A stretch of DNA of 64,000 nucleotides from an uncultured Flavobacteriaceae bacterium (lineage in GTDB: Bacteria > Bacteroidota > Bacteroidia > Flavobacteriales > Flavobacteriaceae): contig CANMWN010000002.1 in assembly GCA_947501625.1 (NCBI GenBank), positions 558,001 to 622,000 of the forward strand, read 5' to 3'. Positions 1-6,921 of this stretch are shown here, piece by piece. Numbering within the stretch: position 1 is the stretch's first letter; each line of letters begins with the position of its first letter. The translations under genes and the position numbers were made by a program. Under the pieces are notes generated by a model. It was not told where the DNA came from, made no database searches, and saw nothing but the letters and a program-made list of their open reading frames with translations.

Positions 1-1
1 A

Positions 2-229
2 ACAGCACTACTACTCAATAAAATATTTTCTAGTCCTGAAAACACTGCTGCATACAAAATCCAAAGTAAAATTCCCGAAAACTTTTCAGACTCAACTTTA
101 TTAATAACTTTAATTATTACAATGGTCATTTTTATTGGAGTTGTATTAATTGTCTATAGAATTATTTACGGAATATTACTAAGAAGATTAAAGAGGAATT
201 ACAAAGAACTTGAACAACTTGAAAAATAA
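2..229 (+). CDS. 3' end of a membrane protein gene (partial)
   Basis: Only the last 75 codons are present; the frame is open from base 2 to the TAA at 227-229. The translation has one strongly hydrophobic segment (about residues 34-60 of the visible part, rich in Ile, Leu, Val) followed by a charged tail rich in Arg, Lys and Glu, so the protein ends with a membrane helix and a probably cytoplasmic tail. The family cannot be told from this fragment. A small membrane-protein ORF follows after 7 bases and may be co-transcribed. Confidence 0.6.
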   Translation, partial: TALLLNKIFSSPENTAAYKIQSKIPENFSDSTLLITLIITMVIFIGVVLIVYRIIYGILLRRLKRNYKELEQLEK

Positions 230-236
230 TAATCAC

Positions 237-392
237 ATGAAATTAACTTCCAAAAATATAGACTCAAAAATCAATAACTTACCTAAAGATCAAAAGTTAT
301 TATTGTTTGTTGGTTTATTTATTTTTACAATAAGTTCAATTTACCAACTTGGTTTAGCAGTTGGTAAATTCTATTATTATATTACACATTAA
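237..392 (+). CDS. small single-span membrane protein, unknown
   Basis: 51 codons from ATG at 237. An in-frame ATG at 210 would overlap the preceding gene, so 237, which leaves a 7-base gap, is preferred. The N-terminal half is polar and lysine-rich (residues 1-23) and is followed by one hydrophobic helix (about 24-44) and a short tyrosine-rich end. I do not recognise the family. The tight spacing suggests it belongs with the preceding membrane gene. Its existence as a real gene is plausible, not proven. Confidence 0.45.
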   Translation: MKLTSKNIDSKINNLPKDQKLLLFVGLFIFTISSIYQLGLAVGKFYYYITH

Positions 393-395
393 TTT

Positions 396-423
396 TTTGG
401 TACACATCAAAATACTATCTTTG
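396..423 (+). promoter_or_regulatory. Bacteroidota-type promoter of the cyclophilin-FKBP gene
   Basis: TTTG at 396-399 and TATCTTTG (TAnnTTTG) at 416-423, spacing 16 bases, which is slightly short of the usual 17-20. The ATG at 447 lies 23 bases after the -7 box. Confidence 0.55.
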
Positions 424-446
424 CGCCTTATTAAAAAAGATAGAAA

Positions 447-1379
447 ATGAATAACGGAATCTACGCCAAATTTAATACTACTAAAGGCGAAATTTTAGTG
501 AACTTAGAGTTTGAAAAAACTCCTGGAACAGTTGGGAACTTTGTTGCACTTGCCGAAGGAAATTTAGAGAATGATGCAAAACCACAAGGAACTCCTTATT
601 ACAATGGTTTAAAATTCCATAGAGTTATACCAGACTTTATGATTCAAGGAGGATGCCCTCAAGGAACTGGAACTGGAAATCCTGGATATAGTTTTGACGA
701 TGAGTTTCATCCTGAATTAAAACATGATAGACCAGGAATTTTATCGATGGCAAACTCTGGCCCTGCTACAAATGGAAGTCAGTTTTTTATTACACATGTT
801 GAAACTCCTTGGTTGGACAACAAGCATACGGTTTTTGGTAATGTTGTGGAAGGGCAAGAAATTGTTGATACTGTTTCTCAAGGTGACACTATAGATTCAA
901 TTGAAATAGTAAGAGTTGGTGATGCAGCAAAGAATTTTAATGCTATTGAGGCTTTTAGAACTTTTGAAGGAGAGAGAGAAAAAAGAATTGCTGATGCTAT
1001 CAAAGCACAAGAAGAAATTTTAGATAAAGAATCTGCAGGTTTCGATAAAACTACTAGCGGATTGCGTTATAAAATATTACAAAACGGAAATGGTAAACAA
1101 GCCAATAAAGGTGATATGGTTTCTGTACATTATAAAGGTCAATTATTGGACGGAACCGTATTTGATTCTTCATACAAGCGCAAGCAGCCAATCGATTTTA
1201 ATGTTGGTATTGGTCAGGTAATTTCTGGTTGGGATGAAGGAATTCAGTTATTAAAAGTTGGTGATAAGGCGAGATTTGTAATACCTTCTGAATTGGCATA
1301 TGGCAGTCGTGGCGCTGGTGGAGTTATACCTCCTGATGCTCCATTAATTTTTGATGTAGAGTTAATGAATGTAAAATAA
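447..1379 (+). CDS. peptidylprolyl isomerase, cyclophilin-FKBP fusion
   Basis: Predicted cis-trans prolyl isomerase of 310 residues with two catalytic folds. Residues 1-155 form a cyclophilin domain ([13 protein letters not shown], then NGSQFFITH and HTVFGNV, with the catalytic Arg in FHR). A charged helical linker follows (about 160-195), then an FKBP domain at 200-310 ([51 protein letters not shown]). No signal peptide is visible, so it probably acts in the cytoplasm. It has its own promoter and a terminator directly downstream, so it looks monocistronic. Such fusions are known in Bacteroidota; the family assignment is firm and the clients are unknown. Confidence 0.93.
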   Translation: MNNGIYAKFNTTKGEILVNLEFEKTPGTVGNFVALAEGNLENDAKPQGTPYYNGLKFHRVIPDFMIQGGCPQGTGTGNPGYSFDDEFHPELKHDRPGILSMANSGPATNGSQFFITHVETPWLDNKHTVFGNVVEGQEIVDTVSQGDTIDSIEIVRVGDAAKNFNAIEAFRTFEGEREKRIADAIKAQEEILDKESAGFDKTTSGLRYKILQNGNGKQANKGDMVSVHYKGQLLDGTVFDSSYKRKQPIDFNVGIGQVISGWDEGIQLLKVGDKARFVIPSELAYGSRGAGGVIPPDAPLIFDVELMNVK

Positions 1380-1410
1380 TTTACATTTCTTGAAACATAA
1401 TTTAATTTAA

Positions 1411-1439
1411 AACGTCTCATATTTATGAGGCGTTTTTTT
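1411..1439 (+). terminator. rho-independent terminator after the cyclophilin-FKBP gene
   Basis: Ten-base-pair stem AACGTCTCAT / ATGAGGCGTT (one G-U pair), loop ATTT, followed by a T run to 1439. Confidence 0.85.
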
Positions 1440-1453
1440 ATGCCAACTTTTAT

Positions 1454-1461
1454 TATTTTTG
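1454..1461 (+). promoter_or_regulatory. -7 box for the TPR lipoprotein
   Basis: TATTTTTG matches TAnnTTTG, 21 bases before the ATG at 1483. No good TTTG -33 box was seen because the spacer runs into the upstream terminator. Confidence 0.4.
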
Positions 1462-1482
1462 AAACTACAAACTATTCGAACT

Positions 1483-2175
1483 ATGAAACTTAAGTATTCT
1501 ATATTCATTTTAATTATTTCTTTTTTTACAATTAGTTGTTCAAACAATACTGTTGATGAAGCATTTATCAATCAGACAACAGGACGATATCTTTTTAATC
1601 CTGATGAAATTGTAGAAGTTTATTATGCCGATAAAAATTTACAGATGAAATGGCGTGGTGCAGAAAAAATTTCTCCAATGGTACTTGGGGAAAACAAATT
1701 CTATGTGAAGGAGATGAATGAGAAAATTCAATTTTTAAAAAATCCTTCAGATAACAAATTTTATATATGCTTGGTTCCAAAAGAAAAAGGAAAATCAATT
1801 GAGTATAATTATAGGAAGTTAGGTGAAGGAGAAGAAATTCCAAGTGTTTATTTAAAAAACAAACAATATGACAAAGCGTTAGAAAGTTATAAATCATTAG
1901 TAAAAACAGATACTGCTCAAACTTACATTGATGAATACAAACTTAATAGATTAGGTTATCAAAAACTAAGAGATAAAGATTATCAAGAAGCAGTTGAAAT
2001 TTTTAAAATAAACGCAGCATTATATCCTGAGAGCGATAATGTATTTGATAGCCTTGCCGAAGGCTATTATAAAAATGGTGACACTATTAATGCAGTGAAA
2101 AATTATAAAAAAGCATTAGCTATAGACTCTGGGAATAGAAGAGCAAAAAGATTTGTTGAAAAATACGATAAATAA
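1483..2175 (+). CDS. TPR-containing lipoprotein
   Basis: 230 residues from ATG 1483. The open frame extends to a TTG at 1459, but that TTG is the end of a TAnnTTTG -7 box (1454-1461), so 1483 is the better start. The N-terminus is a lipoprotein signal peptide (hydrophobic stretch, then a Cys in FFTISCS). The middle is a basic and polar region without a clear family. The C-terminal 100 residues hold TPR-like repeats (YDKALESYKSLVKTD, YQEAVEIFKINAALYPES, NAVKNYKKALAIDSGN), which usually mediate protein contacts. It is followed without a gap by the DinB-like gene, so a three-gene operon to 3195 is likely. Function unknown. Confidence 0.75.
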   Translation: MKLKYSIFILIISFFTISCSNNTVDEAFINQTTGRYLFNPDEIVEVYYADKNLQMKWRGAEKISPMVLGENKFYVKEMNEKIQFLKNPSDNKFYICLVPKEKGKSIEYNYRKLGEGEEIPSVYLKNKQYDKALESYKSLVKTDTAQTYIDEYKLNRLGYQKLRDKDYQEAVEIFKINAALYPESDNVFDSLAEGYYKNGDTINAVKNYKKALAIDSGNRRAKRFVEKYDK

Positions 2176-2709
2176 ATGCTAGACAAACTTAAATATCCTA
2201 TAGGAAAAGTTCATTTACCTGAAGAAATAACTCAAGAAAATATTGATGATTGGATTTCAATAATTGAAAATCATCCAGAAAAACTTCAGGTGCTAGTAGA
2301 AAATTTATCGGCTGAACAGTTAGATACTCCTTATCGAGAAGGCGGATGGTCAATTAGACAAGTTGTTCATCATCTATCTGATAGTCATCACAATAGTTAT
2401 ACACGTTTTAAATGGACTTTAACCGAAGATAAGCCAGTCATTAAAGCTTATTATGAAGATCGTTGGGCTGAGTTATTTGACAGCAAAAGTGCCCCAATCC
2501 AACTATCTCTAAATACACTAAAAGCATTGCATAGCAAATGGGTATATTTCCTTAAAGGTTTGTCCAAAGAAGATTTAGAGCAGTTTTTTATTCATCCTGA
2601 TGGAAATGAAAAAGTAACGCTCAAAGAAAATATTGGAATCTATGCTTGGCATTGCGAACATCATTATGAACATATCAATCAATTATTAATACGAAAAGGT
2701 TGGAAATAA
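2176..2709 (+). CDS. DinB/YfiT-family metal-dependent protein
   Basis: 177 residues matching the YfiT branch of the DinB fold, a four-helix bundle that binds a metal through three histidines. Ligand candidates are in RQVVHHLSDSHHN (residues 61-73) and WHCEHHYEHI (about 158-167). In Bacillus, members such as YfiT/BstA transfer bacillithiol; Bacteroidota also make bacillithiol, so a thiol-transfer or detoxification role is possible, but the substrate here is inferred only from the family. It starts right after the stop of the TPR lipoprotein, and the acetyltransferase gene begins right after its own stop, so the three are probably translated from one message. Confidence 0.85.
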   Translation: MLDKLKYPIGKVHLPEEITQENIDDWISIIENHPEKLQVLVENLSAEQLDTPYREGGWSIRQVVHHLSDSHHNSYTRFKWTLTEDKPVIKAYYEDRWAELFDSKSAPIQLSLNTLKALHSKWVYFLKGLSKEDLEQFFIHPDGNEKVTLKENIGIYAWHCEHHYEHINQLLIRKGWK

Positions 2710-3195
2710 ATGATACGAAATGTTGACATAGGAGATGCTAAATCACTTGCTGATATTTACAATCATTATGTAATAAATACTATCATCACTTTTGATAGAA
2801 AGCCAAAAACAGTTCAAGAATTTGAAGAAAAAATCAATGAAATTACTTCAAAGTTTCCTTTCTTTATCTTTGAAGAAAATAATGAGATTTTAGGCTATAC
2901 ATATGGTAGTGTATGGAGAAAAAAACCATCCTATCAAAATACTGTTGAAACAACTATTTATTTAAAAAATGGTGTTCAAGGAAATGGAATAGGCTCACAA
3001 TTGTATAATCATTTAATTGATACCTTAAAAAGTAAAAACTATCATACTTTAATTGGAGTGATGACACTTCCAAATGATGCTAGCGTAAAACTACATGAAA
3101 AACTAGGTTTTAAAAAAGTAGCACATTTTCATGAAGTTGGAAGAAAATTTGACCAATGGCATGATGTTGGGTTTTGGCAACTAATTTTTGATTAA
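2710..3195 (+). CDS. GNAT N-acetyltransferase, phosphinothricin acetyltransferase-like
   Basis: 161 residues of the GNAT fold. The acetyl-CoA pyrophosphate-binding motif is QGNGIGSQLY (about residues 95-104), followed by the V-shaped beta strand and NDASVKLHEKLGF, typical of the Bar/PAT/YncA group. The N-terminal IRNVDIGDAKSLADIYNHYV is also typical. These enzymes acetylate small amines or herbicide-like amino acids; the substrate cannot be read from the sequence. It is the last gene of the run starting at 1483 and meets the opposite-strand thioredoxin-like gene with a 4-base overlap. Confidence 0.88.
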   Translation: MIRNVDIGDAKSLADIYNHYVINTIITFDRKPKTVQEFEEKINEITSKFPFFIFEENNEILGYTYGSVWRKKPSYQNTVETTIYLKNGVQGNGIGSQLYNHLIDTLKSKNYHTLIGVMTLPNDASVKLHEKLGFKKVAHFHEVGRKFDQWHDVGFWQLIFD

Positions 3196-3749
3196 TTTTT
3201 CCACTTAATATTACAACCAATACTTGGCTTTTGCAATCTTGTATTCTCTTTTTGCGCTACAATACAATTTAATGCATGTCTCAAATCTTCACCTGTTACT
3301 TCTACTCCATTTCCAGGTCTAGAATCATCTAATTGTCCTCTATACACCAATTGTTTATTAGCATCAAAAACATAAAAATCTGGTGTACATGCCGCATCAT
3401 ACAATCTTGCAACTTCTTGACTTTCATCATATAAGTAAGGAAAAGGATAATTTAATTCTTCAGCAACTTTTTGCATTAATTCTGGAGCATCTTGTGGATA
3501 ATGTTCAACATCATTAGAGGAAATTCCTACAAAAGAAATTCCTTTTGGACTATATTCATTTGCAATAGTTACCAATTCTTCATTTACATGAACTACAAAA
3601 GGGCAATGATTGCAAATAAAAAAAACAACTGTTGCCTTTTCTCCAACGACAGTATCAAGTGAAATCATTTTATCGGTAATCGTGTCTAACAATTCAAAAT
3701 CTGGTGCAATTGTTCCTAGTGGAATCATATTTGAGGGAGTTCTAGCCAT
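3192..3749 (-). CDS. thioredoxin-fold protein of the AhpC/TSA-Redoxin type
   Basis: 185 residues with a thioredoxin-like fold: N-terminal APDFELLDTITDKM (substrate-entry strand), then VVFFICNHCPFV (about residues 42-53) with a CNHC active-site pair, then YDESQEVARLYDAACTPDFYVFD, where the cis-Pro region contains a further Cys. No signal peptide is visible, so it is probably cytoplasmic. The CNHCPF motif defines a common family of redoxin-domain proteins whose physiological partner is unknown. A -7 box (TACTTTTG on the minus strand, 3787-3780) sits 31 bases before the start. Confidence 0.88.
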   Translation of the reverse strand: MARTPSNMIPLGTIAPDFELLDTITDKMISLDTVVGEKATVVFFICNHCPFVVHVNEELVTIANEYSPKGISFVGISSNDVEHYPQDAPELMQKVAEELNYPFPYLYDESQEVARLYDAACTPDFYVFDANKQLVYRGQLDDSRPGNGVEVTGEDLRHALNCIVAQKENTRLQKPSIGCNIKWKN

Positions 3750-3779
3750 TTCGTAGATAATTTCGTATGTTTATAACTT

Positions 3780-3787
3780 CAAAAGTA
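3780..3787 (-). promoter_or_regulatory. -7 box for the CNHC redoxin gene
   Basis: Minus-strand TACTTTTG (TAnnTTTG) 31 bases upstream of the start at 3749; no clear -33 box. Confidence 0.35.
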
Positions 3788-3800
3788 CAAAATAAAACAG

Positions 3801-4268
3801 ATGAAAACTTTAAATCAATGGTTTGATGAATATGCTGTGAGTCATCAAAATGAAACAAATCAGTTGATACATTATATATGCGTGCCAGCGATATTTTTTA
3901 GTATTGTAGGCATGTTTATGAGTATTCCTGCTACCTTAATAAGTAATACACTAAATCTAAATAATCCTTTTATAGAAAATTGGGCAACAATAGTTTTGAT
4001 ACTTCTTTTACTATTCTATTTAAGACTGTCATTTTCTATGTTTGTAAAAATGTTGCTATTTTCTATACTTTGTATAATTGGCAATTATTATTTAGGTCAA
4101 AATTTACCTTTATTTTATTCATCTTTAGTTATTTTTGTTGCTGCATGGATTGGACAATTCTATGGACATAAAATTGAAGGTAAAAAACCTTCTTTTCTTA
4201 AAGATTTACAGTTCTTATTGATTGGTCCTGCATGGGTAATTAAAAAAACAACATCTAAAACAAAATAG
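3801..4268 (+). CDS. Mpo1/DUF962-family membrane protein
   Basis: 155 residues matching the DUF962 (YGL010w/Mpo1) family. Diagnostic features are the N-terminal W-F-D-E-Y-A-V-S-H-Q-N and NQLIHYICVPAIFFS, four hydrophobic helices, and the C-terminal WIGQFYGHKIEGKKPSF followed by GPAWV. The conserved histidines (residues 15, 24 and about 122) are those thought to bind iron in yeast Mpo1, a dioxygenase acting on 2-hydroxy fatty acids. Whether the bacterial protein does the same is inference. It stands alone on the + strand, 17 bases before the OmpA-family gene, and may be co-transcribed with it. Confidence 0.85.
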   Translation: MKTLNQWFDEYAVSHQNETNQLIHYICVPAIFFSIVGMFMSIPATLISNTLNLNNPFIENWATIVLILLLLFYLRLSFSMFVKMLLFSILCIIGNYYLGQNLPLFYSSLVIFVAAWIGQFYGHKIEGKKPSFLKDLQFLLIGPAWVIKKTTSKTK

Positions 4269-4285
4269 TTTTAAAACAACATATT

Positions 4286-6133
4286 GTGAAAAAAAATATA
4301 CTCCTTTTATTAGCCTTTATTAGTTTTATTAACACTTACTCTCAAGATCCTGAGCGATTTATAAATATTCAAAACTTAGATGTAAATTCTGAATTTGCAG
4401 ATTTTGGGGTGTCTTTTTACAAATCAGATTTAGTGCTTTACGCATCTTCTCAAAAAGATAGATCGGTGAGAAGAAAAGATAGAAGTCATAATAGAATGGG
4501 GTATTTGGAATTTTATAAAGGACTTATTGGTAAAGATGGTCAAATAATTCCTGCAGGTCAATTTTCATTACAGAAATATAATTTATTTCATGAGTCTGAC
4601 ATTACTTTTACTCCTGATGGCAAAACCATTTATTTTACTTTAAACAATTATATTGATGATAATTACCAATATGAATTTGAAAAAGTAACGAACAAAAAAA
4701 ATATTTTGTCAATTTATAAAGCAAATATTGATGATGCCGGAATTGCAAGTAATATTGAACCTTTACCTTTTAATTCTAAGAAATACTCTGTAAGACATCC
4801 TGAGTTAAGTCCTGATGGAAAAACTTTATATTTTGTTTCCGATATGGATGGTGGATTTGGTAAAGATGATATTTATTCTGTTTCAGTAAATTCAGATGGA
4901 ACTTATAGTGAACCAAGAAATTTAGGTGACAAAATAAACACTAAATACAATGAACTTTTTCCATTTTTAAGTACCAACAATACGTTCTATTTCTCTTCTG
5001 ACGGTCATGGTGGCGGAGGTTTTTTGGATATTTTTAGTAGCCAATTGGAAAACGGAGTGTATGGAACTCCTCAAAATATTGATAAAGTAAACAGTGAATA
5101 TGATGATTTTGCATTTGTTATAAGTCCTGAAAGAGGTGTAGGGTATTTTTCTTCATCAAAAAAAGGAAAAGGAAATGCAGATATTTATTCATTTACCATT
5201 GAACCAATTTTATGTGATCAATTAATTACAGGAGTTGTTAAAAACAAAGTGACTAAAGAGATCATTCCAAATGTAACTGTTGAATTATTTAGTGAAGGTA
5301 AATTATTGGATGTTATTGTGACACAAGATGATGGTTCATTTAGATTCGATTCCAAATGTGAAACTGCATATCGAGTTAACGCCTCTAAAGAACTGCATAC
5401 TATTACAAGTAAAACTTTCACTTCTACAAATACACATGAAGATGTTATCAATACTGTTCTAGAAATTGAGCCATTGGTGTGCGAACAAAATGTTGCTGGT
5501 GTTGTGAGAAGTAAGAGGACAAATATTCCTCTTATTGATGTTCAATTAACATTAATGAAAAATGACAATGAAATTGAAACAGCAATTTCCAAAATTGGTG
5601 GAGTATTCAGTTTCAATACCAAACTTGACTGTAAGTCACCATATAAAGTAGTTGCTACAGCTAAAAACTATAAATCAAGAAATAAGAGTTTTACCACAAC
5701 CGCAAAAGTGAGTGATGAGAACTTCCTTGATATTGCCATGGATGAAACTGATGAGTTTACTACGTATAGAAATATTACCATGATTAAGACAAATCCTATC
5801 TATTTTGACCTAAATGAATCAACCGTTAGAGAAGATGCAGCAAGAGAATTGGATAAGGTTGTAGCTATCATGAAAAAATATCCTGAAATAAAAATTGAAT
5901 TAAATTCTCATACCGATAGCCGTGCTCCAGATGATTACAATATGCGTTTATCACAAGAAAGAGCAGCCGCATCTATTGCCTATATCATTTCTCAAGGTAT
6001 TGATGAAAGTAGAATATTTGGTCGTGGATATGGTGAAACTAGATTGAGAAACAAATGTTCAAACGGAGTTAAATGTACGGAAGCTGAACATCAAAAGAAT
6101 CGTAGAACAGAATTTATCGTAATCAATGAATAA
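4286..6133 (+). CDS. OmpA-family outer-membrane protein with PD40 and carboxypeptidase-like domains
   Basis: 615 residues from a GTG start, with a signal peptide ending near SFINTYSQ. Domain order: PD40/WD40-like beta-propeller repeats (FTPDGKTIYFTLN, LSPDGKTLYFVSDMDGGFG, STNNTFYFSSDGHGGGGF, ISPERGVGYFSS; about residues 100-300), two carboxypeptidase-regulatory-like beta domains (about 305-390 and 395-480), and a C-terminal OmpA peptidoglycan-binding domain (about 505-615, with HTDSRAPDDYNMRLSQERA). This layout resembles PorE-type proteins tied to type IX secretion, but the TPR part of PorE and a neighbouring porP/sprF gene are missing, so a link to secretion or gliding is inference. The next gene overlaps its end by 8 bases. 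Confidence 0.88.
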   Translation: MKKNILLLLAFISFINTYSQDPERFINIQNLDVNSEFADFGVSFYKSDLVLYASSQKDRSVRRKDRSHNRMGYLEFYKGLIGKDGQIIPAGQFSLQKYNLFHESDITFTPDGKTIYFTLNNYIDDNYQYEFEKVTNKKNILSIYKANIDDAGIASNIEPLPFNSKKYSVRHPELSPDGKTLYFVSDMDGGFGKDDIYSVSVNSDGTYSEPRNLGDKINTKYNELFPFLSTNNTFYFSSDGHGGGGFLDIFSSQLENGVYGTPQNIDKVNSEYDDFAFVISPERGVGYFSSSKKGKGNADIYSFTIEPILCDQLITGVVKNKVTKEIIPNVTVELFSEGKLLDVIVTQDDGSFRFDSKCETAYRVNASKELHTITSKTFTSTNTHEDVINTVLEIEPLVCEQNVAGVVRSKRTNIPLIDVQLTLMKNDNEIETAISKIGGVFSFNTKLDCKSPYKVVATAKNYKSRNKSFTTTAKVSDENFLDIAMDETDEFTTYRNITMIKTNPIYFDLNESTVREDAARELDKVVAIMKKYPEIKIELNSHTDSRAPDDYNMRLSQERAAASIAYIISQGIDESRIFGRGYGETRLRNKCSNGVKCTEAEHQKNRRTEFIVINE

Positions 6134-6473
6134 AATAAAACCAACTATTGATTTTGAAGACTTCACCAAAGTTGATATACGCGTTGGCACTATAATTGAA
6201 GCTAATGATTTTCCAAAGGCTCGAAAACCTGCCTATAAATTGGTCATAGATTTTGGTGATCTTGGAATTAAAAATTCAAGCGCTCAAATAACAAAATTAT
6301 ATTCCAAAGAAGATTTAGTAGGTAAGCAAGTAACTGCGGTAGTTAACTTTGAGGCTAAGCAAATTGCAAATTTTAAAAGCGAATGTTTAGTTTTAGGTAT
6401 TCAAAATGATGAGGAAGTAACTTTGCTACAAGCCTCAAACAAGAATATTAAAAACGGTGAACAAGTGTCTTAA
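6126..6473 (+). CDS. tRNA-binding domain protein, CsaA-like
   Basis: 115 residues, a stand-alone OB-fold tRNA-binding domain of the CsaA/EMAP II type. Typical elements are FTKVDIRVGTIIEA near the N-terminus, then KLVIDFGDLGIKNSSAQIT, and GKQVTAVVNFEAKQIANFKSE. The length equals that of CsaA-like proteins, which form dimers and were first described as export-related chaperones in Bacillus. The actual role here is unknown. It overlaps the OmpA-family gene by 8 bases and is followed 11 bases later by the PrcB-like gene, so translation is probably coupled. Confidence 0.88.
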   Translation: MNKIKPTIDFEDFTKVDIRVGTIIEANDFPKARKPAYKLVIDFGDLGIKNSSAQITKLYSKEDLVGKQVTAVVNFEAKQIANFKSECLVLGIQNDEEVTLLQASNKNIKNGEQVS

Positions 6474-6484
6474 TAAACCAACTT

Positions 6485-6910
6485 ATGAAAGCAATACAGT
6501 TATTATTTTTTATGGCTATTTTGAGTTGTAATTCTCAAGAAGATCTTAGCGTAACACTATTAGCCGAAGGTTCTCATGGAGGTTTTAATGATGCGCAAAC
6601 ATTGGTCATAAAAGATAAAAAAGGACTTCAAAAAATATACAATAAAATTAATATGACGCGTCGTCCAGGATTACCAATTCCAGAAATAGATTTTGAAAAA
6701 GAAATGGTAATTGCACTATTTATGGGCGAAAAAAATTCTGGTGGTTATTCTACTAAAGTTGAAAGCGTAAAAGAGAAAGGCAAAGAGTTTGAAGTTGTTA
6801 TTAAAGAGACAGTTCCTGAAGGTGTTGCTACCACAGTTATTTGTCAACCATTTTATTTCTGCAAAGTAAAACGTAGTTATGGTCAAGTAGTATTCAAAAA
6901 AACAGAATAA
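6485..6910 (+). CDS. PrcB C-terminal-like lipoprotein
   Basis: 141 residues. The N-terminus (KAIQLLFFMAILSCNSQ) is a short lipoprotein signal with a Cys at residue 15. The remainder fits the PrcB_C domain, named after a Treponema protease-complex subunit: GEKNSGGYSTKVESV in the middle and QPFYFCKVKRSYGQVVF at the end. No catalytic residues are expected, and a role in assembling or regulating an envelope protease is only a family-based suggestion. It sits between the tRNA-binding protein and the large oxidoreductase in a closely spaced + strand run. Confidence 0.72.
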   Translation: MKAIQLLFFMAILSCNSQEDLSVTLLAEGSHGGFNDAQTLVIKDKKGLQKIYNKINMTRRPGLPIPEIDFEKEMVIALFMGEKNSGGYSTKVESVKEKGKEFEVVIKETVPEGVATTVICQPFYFCKVKRSYGQVVFKKTE

Positions 6911-6921
6911 CTTTATAAAAA

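Noticed and set aside
1595-1897. 100-codon minus-strand ORF inside the TPR lipoprotein gene
   Set aside because: Shadow frame of a plus-strand gene with signal peptide and TPR repeats; no independent support.
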